Source: Babesia bovis T2Bo (lineage: Eukaryota; Apicomplexa; Aconoidasida; Piroplasmida; Babesiidae). From it: DNA of 64,000 nt. The translations under genes were made by a program, and so were the position numbers. Shown in pieces: positions 9,170 to 21,600 of this stretch (position 1 is its first letter; every line of letters starts with the position of its first letter). The DNA lies in assembly GCF_000165395.2 (NCBI RefSeq), contig NW_026261572.1, positions 558,001 to 622,000 of the forward strand, written 5' to 3'. The notes under the pieces are model-generated. The model saw only the letters and a list, made by a program, of their open reading frames with translations, made no database searches and was not told the DNA's origin.

Positions 9170-9859
9170 ATGAGTAAATCATTAGCATCATTCTTAGATC
9201 GTCGTAAAAAGACGACAGTCAAAGCGGCAGCATTGCTGCAGCAAACTGAGGAAGCTGCTAAAGTAAAGCAAAATGCCCTAGATGGAGTTGATGAAACGAC
9301 AACTGAATTGCAATCTGAGCATGATGACGAGTGGAAGGTATCAGACGATGAAGATGCCAAGGCCTTTGGTAATCAAAGTAACATCTCGGGCAGCCTCCTG
9401 AAGTCACTACGAACTGTCGCGGGTGAAGGGTTAGATGACACAAGAGGACGACAAGAAGCGAAGCCCGCCCAAAGAGTATGGCAGAGTATTACCGAACCCG
9501 TGGTAACCAAGGAAACCACCCAAGAAGAAGCGTCCAAGAAGTGGATGCCTAAATATAAATCGGGTAGTGTTAGAGGTGGCCTGCCAACAAAGAATGATGT
9601 TGACCTTGCAGAGGCAGCTCGAGTAGCAGAAGCTAAAGCGGAAAGCGCCGCATCAAGGAAGCCTAAAATAATCAAAAAGAAGGCACCATCGCCACGACCA
9701 GAGGATAATAATGATCCAGATAGCTACGTGAAGGTTAAATTCAATGTATTCTCCGCTGTGGGAGATAGCTACCGCACGTTTAACTCTCAGTATAAATCTA
9801 CGCTACTGGATGCAGAAACCGTCAAGGCGAAATACATCGCACGCAGCTCTGTTGCCTAA
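9170..9859 (+). CDS. Small charged protein, possible CDV3-like
   Basis: A 229-residue hydrophilic protein rich in Lys, Glu, Asp and Ala, probably mostly disordered. The N-terminus (SLASFLDRRKKTTVKAA), an acidic DDEWKVSDDED motif near residue 50, a second tryptophan segment (RVWQSI) and a third (KKWMPKYKSG, followed by RGGLP) follow the order seen in CDV3 proteins: a FFAKRDKKKK start, a DEW motif, a Trp segment, then a Tyr/Arg/Pro motif. That resemblance is weak and from memory. The C-terminus (PDSYVKVKFNVFSAVGDSYR) has no match I can name. The gene converges on RPF1, 132 bp away. A real gene by length and composition; function not known. Confidence 0.65.
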   Translation: MSKSLASFLDRRKKTTVKAAALLQQTEEAAKVKQNALDGVDETTTELQSEHDDEWKVSDDEDAKAFGNQSNISGSLLKSLRTVAGEGLDDTRGRQEAKPAQRVWQSITEPVVTKETTQEEASKKWMPKYKSGSVRGGLPTKNDVDLAEAARVAEAKAESAASRKPKIIKKKAPSPRPEDNNDPDSYVKVKFNVFSAVGDSYRTFNSQYKSTLLDAETVKAKYIARSSVA

Positions 9860-9991
9860 TTTCGGGACAAGCTATTCAGCACTGTCAATTTTATAGCTAT
9901 TTAAAATCAACACGTTTAAATACTAACAGTATCTATACCCACTTAGCAAGCATAAGTTAATAGACCAACTAAGGCATATCCAGTGAAGTAC

Positions 9992-11104
9992 TTATATAAA
10001 GAACCTCTTGCGATCAACTTGCATATCGGGGCGCCATACAAACTCAAAAAGACCCTTGTCCAAACAGAATGTACCCTCCTATAGTATTTATAGGTTCCCC
10101 AAATACTGTTTACCTGTACCGAGTGTACCTTCAGGGTGAATCTAGGACCGATTTCCTTGAGTGAGCATTTCTTCATGTTTCGGAAGACGTATCTAGATTA
10201 GTTATAACTCATAAGCTGGGACCTACCTATGATGGCGAAAGAAAATCATATCACGTTGGTTGTGGAATGTAATAACACGACGAGCTTCAAGCTCGGGGTC
10301 CTGTAGGCAATAGATATACAAAAACATAATATACCAGTGGAAATAACGATGCGATCTGACGTCCAACACGTCTACCAAGACGCGTGTCAAAATGGTTCAA
10401 AATAATCTCACATTTACTCTCAGTAAATGAACCAGCACCTTTCATGTCACTTGCCATTAACAGGCTAGTTAACCGAAAGAACGTAGTTGGGCCATCTGAA
10501 AGCAGTTGGCATGACCTATGATATTGACTCACATGGTAATGAGCATATATAGAGGCCATTGGGAAGTTTGCCCTGACCTTGAGTAATCAGTAGAATAGCA
10601 GAGAATCCACCATCAGTAGCATGACGAACCATGTCTTCTAGCTTATTTTCATCCCGCTGTATGTAATGTTGATAAAGATCCTGACCTACCGCGAAGTAGT
10701 AGATGTTTGGAATGATAAGCAGCAGCTCTTTAATGAACCTGCGCATCTTCTCACTAGGGCGCCTAGAGGGGATATATACACCAATATATAAACAACCTCG
10801 ATGAAGTTAAATACAACTTGGGTTCACGATCACCCCGGAAATGAGCAGCAAATTCATCAATACGCTCTTCAGCAGCAATTTCGGCATCGTCAGTACGTAC
10901 CATAGTCTCATCGTAACGCCGCATCGACTCTATAGTCAAAGGCTCCAGCTTCTCCTCAGGATTATTGCTGCGCACACGCTTTTTACGCGGAGAAGGTTCC
11001 GGAAGATTGATTATTTTCAGGGATCGACGCTCCCGCTTGCGCATAGCCTTGTAAGCCTGCTTCTGCTTACGAGGATCGGGACCCTTAACCTTTTTAGGTG
11101 CCAT
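9992..11104 (-). CDS. RPF1: Ribosome production factor 1, Brix domain (six exons)
   Basis: Spliced exons 11104-10797, 10762-10533, 10495-10335, 10300-10227, 10192-10114 and 10078-9992 give 312 residues. Introns are 34, 37, 34, 34 and 35 nt, all GT-AG. The basic N-terminus leads into TIESMRRYDETMVRTDD and DEFAAHF, typical of RPF1. The Brix domain (about 95-290) follows: KLYLTSSRRPSEKMRRFIKE, LPNGLY, YGPTTFFRL, NHFDTRLGRRVGRQIASLFP, RRVITFHNQRDMIFFRHHRY, KEIGPRFTLKVHSVQEGTF, ending near VWRPDMQVDRKRFFI. RPF1 is a nucleolar factor for 60S subunit assembly (27S pre-rRNA processing). Its start lies only 23 bp after the GAA1 stop on the same strand. Every join keeps frame and restores family motifs, so confidence is high. 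Confidence 0.93.
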
Positions 11105-11127
11105 TTTAAGCTAATATTAAATTCAAA

Positions 11128-13670
11128 CTATGGTATTTGTAGGTATGTGTCTAGGAGTTCAAAGGTGTAAATCAAACTGAGGTGAATTACCACAGGCACT
11201 GCACAAAGACACACCAGTGGGAGCGTGCTCGAGCCCAGAAGCACGTGCTGCCGAGCGAGCTCAAGAATCTTCAACGAAATAAAAGGACTTCTTAAAGTGT
11301 CTATAAGGTCTGCGATAGAAAAGCCCCGTAAGTAGATAAAGAGGTTATACAAAGGATACACAATGAAGTGCAGTGAGCTGAGTGGCCCATTCGCCAAAGC
11401 AGCATCGAGAACACGCTTGTTGTCCGGAGTCAGCAAGTTGCGACTTGTGCCAAGCAGAAGAATAAAGAGGATGTATATCCCACAGACGATAAAGTCTACA
11501 CAGCACCTGTGAAGTGTGTTAGTACAAACGCGTACCCGGCGTAAGTACGGAATAAATAGTAACAACAAAACTATTGCCAATGGCCAGTGGAAAACCATTA
11601 AACAGTACAGGAATACTGAACAGAAGAATAATGTACCCAGTCCCAGAATATAGACAGGTGGTGGAAGTCCAGTGCTAGTAGGACAAACCAAATTGGTACC
11701 ACCCATGGCATCCAGTTGGCGTTGCGATTCTTTCTTTAAATCAATTGCTGATTGCTGATCGTCATTGTGTAGTACCTCAGCACGCTGAGTATCCGATATA
11801 GGCGGCTCGGAAGATGGAGAGTGCCCGGAACGCGAAAATCTCAATTTTCTCTTTAAGGAATAGATTTTCATCAATAAGCGTCGTTTTCCGCTTTTAATCA
11901 GCGCCTTGATAGACGTAGTAGGAGCAATGCGCGTCGAAGCGCTATTGACTACATTAACAACCGCCATATAATAGACATTTAACTTCTCAAACAAACGAGA
12001 TAATATCGTGGATCGATTGTCAGGGTATCCCAATTTTCGCAATAACTCCTGGCGAATCAATACAGAGCTTCCATTGTAATCTCTCGAGGAGAAGCGCCAA
12101 GGTAATAAACGTACCATATATACGTTAAACACTAGCGTGAATAAACATGAAGCACAGAGTACTACAAGCGCTATGCGTACCTGTAATACACCCGCTGATT
12201 TCTCAGTGCCAAAGGGTATATTTCCAGCCAGAACCAACCGATGGTAAAACAGCCAAGACCCCATACCTGCGTTCAAAATAAACAACGAAATAGCCGCTAT
12301 CAGTGTATGAAAGTCCCATAAATAGCTCGAGTATAGTACCTCAGTGGTAGGACCAAGCAGAAGTGCAGGTATTATCAGGAAATAGACAGAAGCTGGGACG
12401 TATGTTTCACGAGATGTCAACTGATAGTAATTCGCATTGCGCTCCAATACAGTATCCAGATTGTTCTGCAACCGCATGGTAATCAGTACTGCACTTAGCA
12501 GCTTCTCTATATTGCCATCTTCCCTGGGACCAGCGGGCCTGGCGCAGGTTAACGTGAATGATGAAATGTTACGCAGTAACATCGCAACGTGTGGAAGGTG
12601 TGGCTTGGAATTTACAGACATCCTTCCTATCCTAGTCAGCATCCCTGTGGGCGATGCATCGAACTCAAGGAATTCCGCCGTAGACAGGAATGCCGTGATA
12701 ACGTCTAAATTAGGTGTGTAGCCATCAATGCCCTCGTAATTCAACTCGTAACTACCACACCGGCCATAACCAAGATCCAGTGCCATGGCCTGATGAAGCC
12801 AGCCACTGTGATATGGGAATCCAGGATTACCAAAGTAATCATCGAGAAACTGGCGTGTACCAGCTGAATATGGCAAGTTACGTTCAGTAATAAGTACTAG
12901 CGTGTCCTGCTGCTGAGTCTCTAAAAATGAAAAGCTTCTCAGTGCCGACAAGGCCACTGCAAGGCCTATAATGGACGAACTGCATTTGGATTCCAGGGAC
13001 GCTGCTATATTATTTACAACGATAAATCCAGCTTACCATTTGGTATTATGTTACCATAGTCATCAACTGAAAATGCACTTTTAGAACCGGAGTCAACATT
13101 GACAACGACTAAAGAGGCACCCCTAGTGGAGCATCGCGCGCATTTCAAACGAATTAATAATGAGCTGCCAGTCACTCCAATGCCACTCCCGAAAACGTAT
13201 CTATAGGCATGTACACTATAGACTATAACCTACCTAAAATCATTGTAGAGTAATTCCGCCCGCGGTATACCAGAGTTAACTATATCACTGACAGTGCGAT
13301 AGATAGGAGGGGCATTGACAGGAAGATCTGAATACCAGTGAGAAAATGGTGGAAGGTCCTTTGTCTCAACATTCTCACGCATAGAAGGTTCCAAACAAGA
13401 TGCAGATAACGTAGATAAAGTGTCTAACATAAAATAACGCCCAGCAGTGGTCATAGAATCAGGAGTATAACCATGTAAATACGATTGCTCTATAACCTCA
13501 GCCTTCTCACTCAGAAATGGTAAAAAAGGTACTAGAAACAAAGCAACGTAGAAGGCAATGTTGCTGTAAATCATTGAAATGATTGACCTAAACTTAACCT
13601 ACCTCACCCGCGGTAAAACCGCTGATAAAAAGCGGTGCAGCTTTACATTTCTCACTAAAATTACCGACAT
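11128..13670 (-). CDS. GAA1: GPI transamidase subunit GAA1 (four exons)
   Basis: Exons 13670-13603, 13563-13234, 13200-13037 and 13004-11128 give 812 residues. Introns are 39, 33 and 32 nt. GAA1 is the large membrane subunit of the ER GPI-anchor transamidase, which attaches GPI to surface proteins. An N-terminal membrane segment (FYVALFLVPFLPFL) is followed by a lumenal peptidase-like region with SLVVVNVDS, SSSIIGLAVALSALR, DTLVLITERNL, YEGIDGYTPNLDVI, HLPHVAMLLRN and NNLDTVLERN. Several C-terminal membrane spans come after about residue 400. Exon 1 was found by splicing. It supplies MSVILVRNVKLHRFLSAVLP, which fits the short cytosolic tail before the first span in the family. Surface coats of these parasites depend on GPI anchoring, so the gene is likely essential. 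Confidence 0.9.
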
Positions 13671-13769
13671 TGAAAATATAAAGTTATAACGCCGCCACTT
13701 TACACACCGAGACACAACCCATACACTACACAAAGTATGCTACACATTATTGTTAAAATATATGTTAAA

Positions 13770-14666
13770 TCAAAAACATAACGGACAGCTACTAGTACTG
13801 GTTTTTGCAGCCTGAGAGGCACCTCCAACCCATCCGGGATGCTTCTTGTCGTCCTTGTTGGTACCTTCAGCATCTGTTTCCGCGGATTCACCCGGCTCAT
13901 CTCCCTTTGAAACATCAACGGGGTCCGATGTCTCAGGCTGAGCTATATAGACATGAGTAGGGTCGTTAGGATCAACGAAGGCACTGCCTAACTCAGAACC
14001 ACTGGCAAATGGATGAGCGTTGACAGTGTACGCCGGGTTGTTGCGGATACGCGCGTAAGACATATAGAAACCCTTTAGAAACATCCCGCAACCCCTGTCG
14101 AAGTATATATAGAACATTCCAGTTTCCTTAATTGGTATAGTAGCGCTGCTATCCTACAACAAGGATGTATCTCCCCAAAGTAATGTATAATACATAGACA
14201 TCTTAGCGAGTATACAAAGCATTTATGTTCCATAGTAGTGAGCACAAAGCACTTATGTCCCATAGTCGTTAATATGAACAGATGTAACATACCGGTTTGA
14301 TAACGCCCTCAAGATAGTTAGAACCAAATACAGGCTGCCTAAATCGAGGTTCGTCAATCAAAGCATACGGGAGTGATAAGCTGGAAAATTGCTCGTTGAA
14401 TTTTTTGTCCTTGTTTTTCACAAAAACAATTCGGTGTGTCGTGACGAAAGTGTCGCCACTTCCTTTCATGACCCTGCCCAGTGATACACATTCCAGTATT
14501 ACGCTTACCGATCACTTATTTTCAGCTCGAATTTGGTATAAGGACGATGCATCAAAAGAAACTCGCCACTGTCACAAAGAGGAAGCAGTTGCTCTGTAAT
14601 GTTATCGATAATATAAACAAACTAACTTGTATGCACGTCCTGTGTTAATACTGGATTTAACGCCAT
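13770..14666 (-). CDS. WBP2-like GRAM domain protein (four exons)
   Basis: Exons 14666-14627, 14593-14509, 14473-14293 and 14126-13770 give 220 residues. Introns are 33, 35 and 166 nt. The start MALNPVLT mirrors the MALN start of WBP2 (WW-domain-binding protein 2). The GRAM/PH-like core contains FLLMHRPYTKFEL, MKGSGDTFVTTHRIVFV, FRQPVFGSNYLEGVIKP and FYIYFDRGCGMFLKGF. Near the C-terminus DPNDPTHVYIAQPE resembles the NPHNVYMPTSQP tail of WBP2, but no PPxY WW-binding motif is seen. The last residues, SSCPLCF, are cysteine-containing and could be lipid-modified, though they are not a CaaX box. Likely a cytosolic or peripheral membrane adaptor. The 99-bp gap to GAA1 on the same strand is short. 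Confidence 0.85.
14214..14269. repeat. 26-bp imperfect direct repeat inside the WBP2-like intron
   Basis: Two copies at 14214-14239 and 14244-14269 match at 23 of 26 positions, with 4 bp between them. They lie within the unusually long third intron of the WBP2-like gene, so they are a local noncoding duplication. Confidence 0.8.
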
Positions 14667-14937
14667 TGTGATATATATTTGAAATCAAAGTCCCCGGAAC
14701 ACATAGTGGCACTAACTGCCTCGGCGGAACCAGACTAACATGGCGCCCACGATGCCGAGATTTATACACATTACATTTTCTTAATGGGTATTATAACCAA
14801 CAGGGTTCATACCCACGGGATAGCTTCTGGTAGTACTAAATGGGCACCAGATACTTCTAGACAGAAGGCTGGTGCCTTCGAAATGAACCTTCCACGTGCG
14901 ACGGCAACAATCGGTCAACCGGATCCTTAAAGAAGGA

Positions 14938-17900
14938 ATGCATCCATTACCCTACGAAAAGGCCATCCTAAGAAGGACGGTGCCAACATGGCAGGAAATT
15001 ATATGCGATAACATAGTTAAGGGGACATTGTCCAAATCAGACATCGGCCTTGGGAAGTTCAGAAAACACTCAGCCTCCGCTGGAAAGTCACGCATAGGGC
15101 TGCAAAATGTGTTGTTGATCGTGTCGCCCGGCTGCGATTGCAGCCGCTTACTATTCTATCTACTGTTGTACACTATCAACCCCTTGCACGTATATGATAG
15201 TGAAACTTACAGGAACAGCATAGATATACCGGGAGACACACCAACAGAAAAACCTAACCTTTGTCTACAGAATGTTAGCATGTCTTTGCGATCGACCAAG
15301 TTATATCACAGAATATTCAACCTGGCATCTACCGACAGTGAGGATGCCAAGAACCATGGAATCATACCACAAATATTCCACAACATGAAATTAAGAAGTG
15401 TAGTTGATGTAGGATGCAGGTTAATATTTATCATAGGACTATTTGCAGATGAGGCGGTAACCACCGCCAGCCATTTCGGACAAATTATCAACCAGCTGTG
15501 CTATAGCACAGCGGATGTACCAAATAACAGGAGTGTAAAGTTGCCAATGCCAGTTTTTATAGAAGGATCTGTATTAGCACACGATAGGGAGAAGATGTAT
15601 ATTGAAGGTGGTATATACAGTGTACCATCCCGTATCCTGCTTGTTGATTTATTAACAGGGAAACTCACCCCTGAGATTGTCAGTGGGATTGTCATTGTAC
15701 ACGCACATCGCATGGCACATGATTATAATATACCATTCCTCATCAAGTTGTTACGTAGCCGCAATAAACTGGCATTCATCAAGGCAATAACAGATAATGT
15801 CATTTCAATGCGCGAGGAAGGGAGAGTGAATTTCGTACTTAAATCGATGTTCACCTCCGACTGCTTCATATACCCGCGGTGCAGTAGCTGCATAGACTCG
15901 GTACTGAATGACCCCGAAGTGCAGCCAGAAACATACGAGATAAACTTGCAACTAAGCGACAATGCCAAACAGATACATAACACAATAGTCCAGTTGCTGC
16001 AGAGATTAATGACCGATCTTCAAAGGCAACTTGGTGATGAGCTGCAGCACCTGGATATGAATGCTATAATGTATACAAGTAATGTTGACCGACTATTTTC
16101 AAATGCATTGCAAAAGGCATACGTATCAGCAAATAGTTACCATATCAGACGTTCAATGGCAAGCATAAGTAACCTCAAGATGCTGCTAAACCAACTGTAT
16201 AACATGGATGCAATCAGCTTCCTCGCTTTTGGGGAATCCATGAAGGAAGCTGAAAGTGACTCACACTGGCTATGGACATCCTATGGGAATATCATTTATA
16301 AACTGGCCACTGCCAGGGTGTATGAACCTGACCCTCAATACGAATCAGGAGTGTCATTAAATATAGAGCAAGACAAGAAAGGTGAATGCCTTAGGCAAAT
16401 TTTGTGCCCCAAGTATATTGGAAATGCAGAACTGGTGGAACTCATCAGGTCTGCAATGAAGTGGATACCGTCGAAACGTTTGTCTAGATTACCCTCAAGA
16501 TATAGCATCACAACTAAGGCCAACTTGAGCATGGATCAAAAGCGTAGAAGATTGAATCATAGAGAGGGGAAGCACGCAAGACGCATATACCGGTATTTCA
16601 AAGCAGGTAACACCCTCGCCAGAAGAGCGATAATAGTAGTGGATAACAACTTCTTGTGTACTAACCTAAGAAAAAGCTTGACAATGTCACTGAGTAGATA
16701 TAACGAAGCCAAGTTCATGGCATATGCAAACAAAAGAGCAGATAGGTACGATAGCAAAGAAAGTGAAGAACAAAAATATGATGGATACACAGAAACACAT
16801 TTCCATCGTGTTATGATCAATACACGCAAGGAAGCAGATAAAGTGTTGCGCAAATTTGTCATATGGTCAAGATATAATGAAATATACGGAAAAAAAGGTG
16901 ATAAAGTTGATATAGATGAAAGCGGTCAACCCAACCAGGAGCCAGAAACACGTGATTTCGCATCGATATGTCCAGAAAGTGAAGAAGATGACTCACCTCA
17001 TGGAATGGATTTCATGGAACATGGACTAGCAGACCCTGTAACAATGGATGCATCCAGTGACAGTGAAGGGTCAGACGCAGATAAATCGGTTGAAAAAAAA
17101 CCTACACAGGAAAAAGTAGCCCCTAAAAGGTTTGACGCATATACACTAACATTGGACGTGGGAAAGGACATTAAATGCATTACTAATGTGGTGAACGTGT
17201 CTTTCAACCCACCAAGAAATGAAGCTCTCAAGGGACTGATGGAAAGAAAACTGCTAAAAGATGCAGAAAATGATACGGTGCCAATAGTGTGCTCACCTCA
17301 TGAATTTGGATATGCACTCCGCAAGTTCAAACCAACTGTTATAGCGGTGTATCGCCCGAACGTAAAGGTATTCAGGGTAATAGAGCAGTATTGCGCATTA
17401 CATTCAGCCTCCGGGGGAAAAAGGTTCCTAAAAGTGTATATCATGTCATACGTAGATTGCCTGGAGTCACATAAGTTTGCCCGAGACTTGAAACATGAAT
17501 TGGAATGCTGGAGAACACTACAGCAGCAACTTAAATCACTACAAATAACATATGACGAAACTGTGCTATTGACAAATAGATCAAACATGGGGAATCAGCA
17601 GTCCCTAACGAATACAGCTGCTCTGGAGGCACCAGGGACACTTGCAATAGCAAGTGATGCCAACGTGAAGTTGCCAAATGTTAATATACAAAATGTGAGG
17701 TTAACTCCACAGGTCATCATAGACATGCGGGAGTTTAAAAGTAAATTGCCGTTCCATCTGTACTACAATGGATTGCAACTAGTCCCGATTGTACTGGAGA
17801 TGGGAGACTACCTACTCACCAGAGATATATGCGTCGAACGTAAGAGCCTGAAAGATTTGATCACATCATTGACCTCAGGAAGACTGGCACAGCAGGTATG

Positions 17901-18544
17901 TTGTTGTTTATCAAAACTAATGGGTACCAGGCCGAAGAACTGTGCAGTGTATATGACTTGCCACTGCTGTTAGTGGAATTCGATGACGCAGAGTCGTTCC
18001 ACCTATCGCCCTGTAATGACGCCCATTCCCTAGGAATCAACTATGTATACTCAAAATTGTGCATATTGTGCTGTAATTACCCGAAATTAAAGGTAATATG
18101 GAGCCAAAGCCCGGAAAAATCAGCACATATTTTCATGACACTTAAAAAAGGACGTAGCGAACCTGATATTTCCATTAACACCGCAGTCATTGCAGCAGCC
18201 AGAGGCGATTGTAGCCCCGAAAACGGCGGTAGCCAAGTTATAATACGAAGAAAACCTGAAGACGTTAAAAATCGTGACGCACTAAAAGTACTTCGCAAAA
18301 TACCAGGTGTCACAAGTTATAACATCGGGGAAATATTGTCAAGGGTAGGTTACACCAGATCTATCTAGTGCTGTATTAGCCCAATTCGATAACAGATCAT
18401 ACTTTATAGGTAGGATCCTTGCGACAGCTAAGTGAGATGGAAGAATCGGATTTGGCACAATTCCTACCAGCATGTAATGCAAGGGCTATATATAACTTCT
18501 TCAACCAGCCCTTTAGGGGCTACCGCACATACTCTATAACATAA
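14938..18544 (+). CDS. XPF: XPF/ERCC4/RAD1-type structure-specific endonuclease (three exons)
   Basis: Exons 14938-17895, 17931-18344 and 18410-18544 give 1,168 residues; introns are 35 and 65 nt. I use the ATG at 14938 because the open frame upstream (to 14896) begins only with GTG. The N-terminal half is the inactivated SF2 helicase region (PSRILLVDLLTGKLTPEIVSG, IVIVHAHRMA, LRSRNKLAFIKAITDN). The nuclease domain has IDMREFKSKLPF, GDYLLTRDICVERKSLKDL (Asp957, the catalytic ERK at 967-969, Asp973) and LLLVEFDDAESFHL. The last exons supply a helix-hairpin-helix (LRKIPGVTSYNIGEIL, then LRQLSEMEESDLAQFLPA). With ERCC1 it cuts 5' of bubbles in nucleotide excision and crosslink repair; the partner is not in this window. 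A disordered acidic insertion lies around residues 660-720. Confidence 0.93.
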
Positions 18545-18600
18545 TGCTATTGTCACATTAAAATATGTGTACTAACTACATTAGCTTAAACAGTCACACT

Positions 18601-21600
18601 TCAACGCTTATTTGACCTTCTGGCACCGAAAGTGACCGCACCTACGGATTTACTAGCCCCTGGTAACTGGGAACGTTCCAAGGTTTCCTGGTAATTCCTT
18701 TTATAACGCATCTCTTGACGTAAACGCTCGTTCTCAAGCTTGTCCTTGGTACGCTGAGCACTGCCCCCGGCATCTATGTTCTTCAAATAAAAAAAGTTAG
18801 GCCCCAATTCATACAGCCACTCAGCGTCAACCGCAGTTACGTGGCGCATGTATTCCTTAGAAGTTATCACGACCTCATGGTAGACCACGTAATCAGGAGT
18901 GTAACCCATACCATAAAGTGCTGAAGTGGGATGCAAAAAACACGGAGCAAAGCTCCTCAAGTTAGAGTACTCACCAAGACCCTTTAACTTAGAGGCATTG
19001 TGGAAGTACCCAGAGCATATTGCACGGCGCACCTGGTCCCAATTAGTGCCGCAAGAGGTCTCCTCAATACCTTGCTTGGTCACAATGTCAAGGAGTTGCT
19101 GGCGGACCTCAGCAGCACGACGCAATGATTTTGGCTGAAGGCGATACTGTAAACACCACGAGTCGCTACGACCATTGGCACACCATTGCTTGTAGACATT
19201 CAATAGAGTCAAGTGGTCACTTTCTGGGACCATGAACTTCTCCCGGGTTGCATTATCAGCGCTCTCACGTTGCGCGTCGGTCTCATTCTCAACAACAAAT
19301 ACATTGGGAGCTGACATTACGGAGACCACCGTTAGTATCTCTGACATGCAACGCTCACTCTCGCCAGCGATCATCATCTTACTCAAAGGAGGCTCCAAAG
19401 GATAGTGAACGAGCTTACGACCAATGTCAGTCAACTCACCAAACTCATCAATGCCACCCAAAATCCATAACTGAAGCATGGCACTCAAGATGTTCTCAGC
19501 ATGCGGTGGGTCAATGAAATCAAATTCTGTAAGGCGCTTGACTTTTAGGGATTTAAGAAGCAAGACCACGTTGCAAAGGTTAGTACGCATAATCTCAGGG
19601 ACATTGTTCTCAAATAGATCATTCAAGTACGTGCGCTCAGTGTAAAGCCTATAACATATACCAGGTGCCGTGCGCCCTGCCCTACCGGATCTTTGATTGG
19701 CACCAGCCTGACTAACAGGAGTTATCTGAAGACTGTCCATACCGACTTTAGGGTTGTAAACCTTCAACTTACAAAAACCACTGTCAATCACGAATTTAAT
19801 GCCATCCAAAGTCAAAGATGTCTCGGCAATGTTGGTGGAAACGATAACCTTGCGATATGGGTACTTCTTGAAAACACGTTGCTGCAATTCACTTGGTAAC
19901 TGACTGTATATAGGCAATACACAAAATGGCTGTAAATCAGCACGAGTAGTAGATTGCATGACCTTATAGAGTTTAAGGTCTAATAATTCACAAGTAGCGT
20001 TAATGTCATCCTGACCCGTCATGAAGATTAAGACATCACCAGGACCCTCTGATATATGCAAAGATACACATTTGTCAACAGCAGACTCAACATAGTCATT
20101 GCCCATAGAACGCATATACTCTATCCTCACGGGAAATGTACGCCCAGGGATTTTGTAAATTGGACAGTTGCCGAAAAACCTTGCAAACTTATCCGCATCC
20201 ATAGTAGCCGATGTGACAATAACACGAATATCCCTGCGACGTGCAACAACAGATTTTAGAATGCCAAATAATACATCAGTGTTCAAACTCCGCTCATGCG
20301 CTTCGTCCATGATAATACAGCTGTAACGATCAAGATCAGGGTCCATTAAAGTCTCCCTCAGTAATATACCGTCAGTCATGAACTTAACAGCGGTGTTCCT
20401 GCTGGTTAGATCCTCAAAACGAATGGAATAACCAACTAGGTCACCCACCCTAGAGCCCATTTCCGCAGCAACACGCTGGCAAACTGATACCGCAGCAACC
20501 CTACGAGGCTGGGTGCAACCTATAACACCGCGCTTATAGTAACCTGATTCATATAGGAATTGAGCTAGCTGTGTTGTCTTACCAGAACCAGTTTCACCAA
20601 CAACAACCATTACCTGGAATTGACCAATGTATGAAAGCAACTCATCACGACACTTGAATACAGGTAACTGCTCACGAGTCTCACGAAGCTTTTTTTTGGA
20701 TTCACTCAGCCGTTCGCACAGTTCAGACTCTGGAATGTCGGTATCCATAAATTGGGAGTATTTGCTATCGTTGGCACTGTTGTCCGGCTGGTCGTGACTC
20801 TTGTCTTTACTGTCGTCACCCAAGAGTAACAACGAACCAAGCTTGGAACCCTCCAAATCCCAGAAACGAACGCGACTGGCATTACGCTCAGATTCCTCCT
20901 TAAGCTTACGAAGAATGGCACTGCCCTTCTTAGCCATCTGAGCTATATCAGAAGTGCTATCCTTGACCACGGAAATCTTCTGGTTCAAAAACTTGTTGTA
21001 TATGTGATTGAAGGTATTGTCACCAGCAGCAAAACTAGAATCAAGCTCATCACGAGTTTCCTTGGATAAGCCATCGTATATAAATGGCGGTATCACGGAA
21101 CGCACAAGAACTATCTTTTTGGCTTCCTCCTTGTGCATATTGCTCTCAGTGAGACCCTGGTACTCCAGGGTACTCAGACGTGATCCAGCACCACCCTGAC
21201 TAATACGAGATAATTCCCATAAAGAATTATCAATGTGCTTCTGAAATGATAAAGAGCCCTTAGACCTCTGATTGGCAGTGCCCAGCTGCTTTATGGTACC
21301 AGGCAGCTGGGCCTGTCGCTTGGCTTCCTGCTCAGCGTAATATACCTGATTACCCTCATCATAGTTGTTCTGCATTAAAAAACTCTCATCATCACGATCA
21401 TACCACATGTGATCTATAATGCGGTCATAAGGGTCTACACGAGATGAATTGCGGTAATATTTGCGATCAGCCTCCGGAGAACGGGCACCAATATGGTCTC
21501 CATTCTCCCTTAATAAATCGGTATCATCAGCTGAATCGGTATCCTGATAACTCCTTTTACGGAATGTTGACGTAGACGCTGTAGAAGGAGTCCTAGGGAC

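Noticed and set aside
9943..10746. IMP4 or BRX1 instead of RPF1
   Set aside because: All share the Brix fold, but the YDETMV, DEFAAHF and VQEGTF landmarks and the tail fit RPF1 best.
10516..11104. Separate small genes at 9943-10176, 10287-10559, 10516-10746 and 10763-11104
   Set aside because: They are exons, partly with wrong-frame ends, of one six-exon RPF1 gene.
14896..14937. Longer XPF start at 14896
   Set aside because: The codon there is GTG. The first ATG in frame is 14938 and gives an N-terminus like the family.
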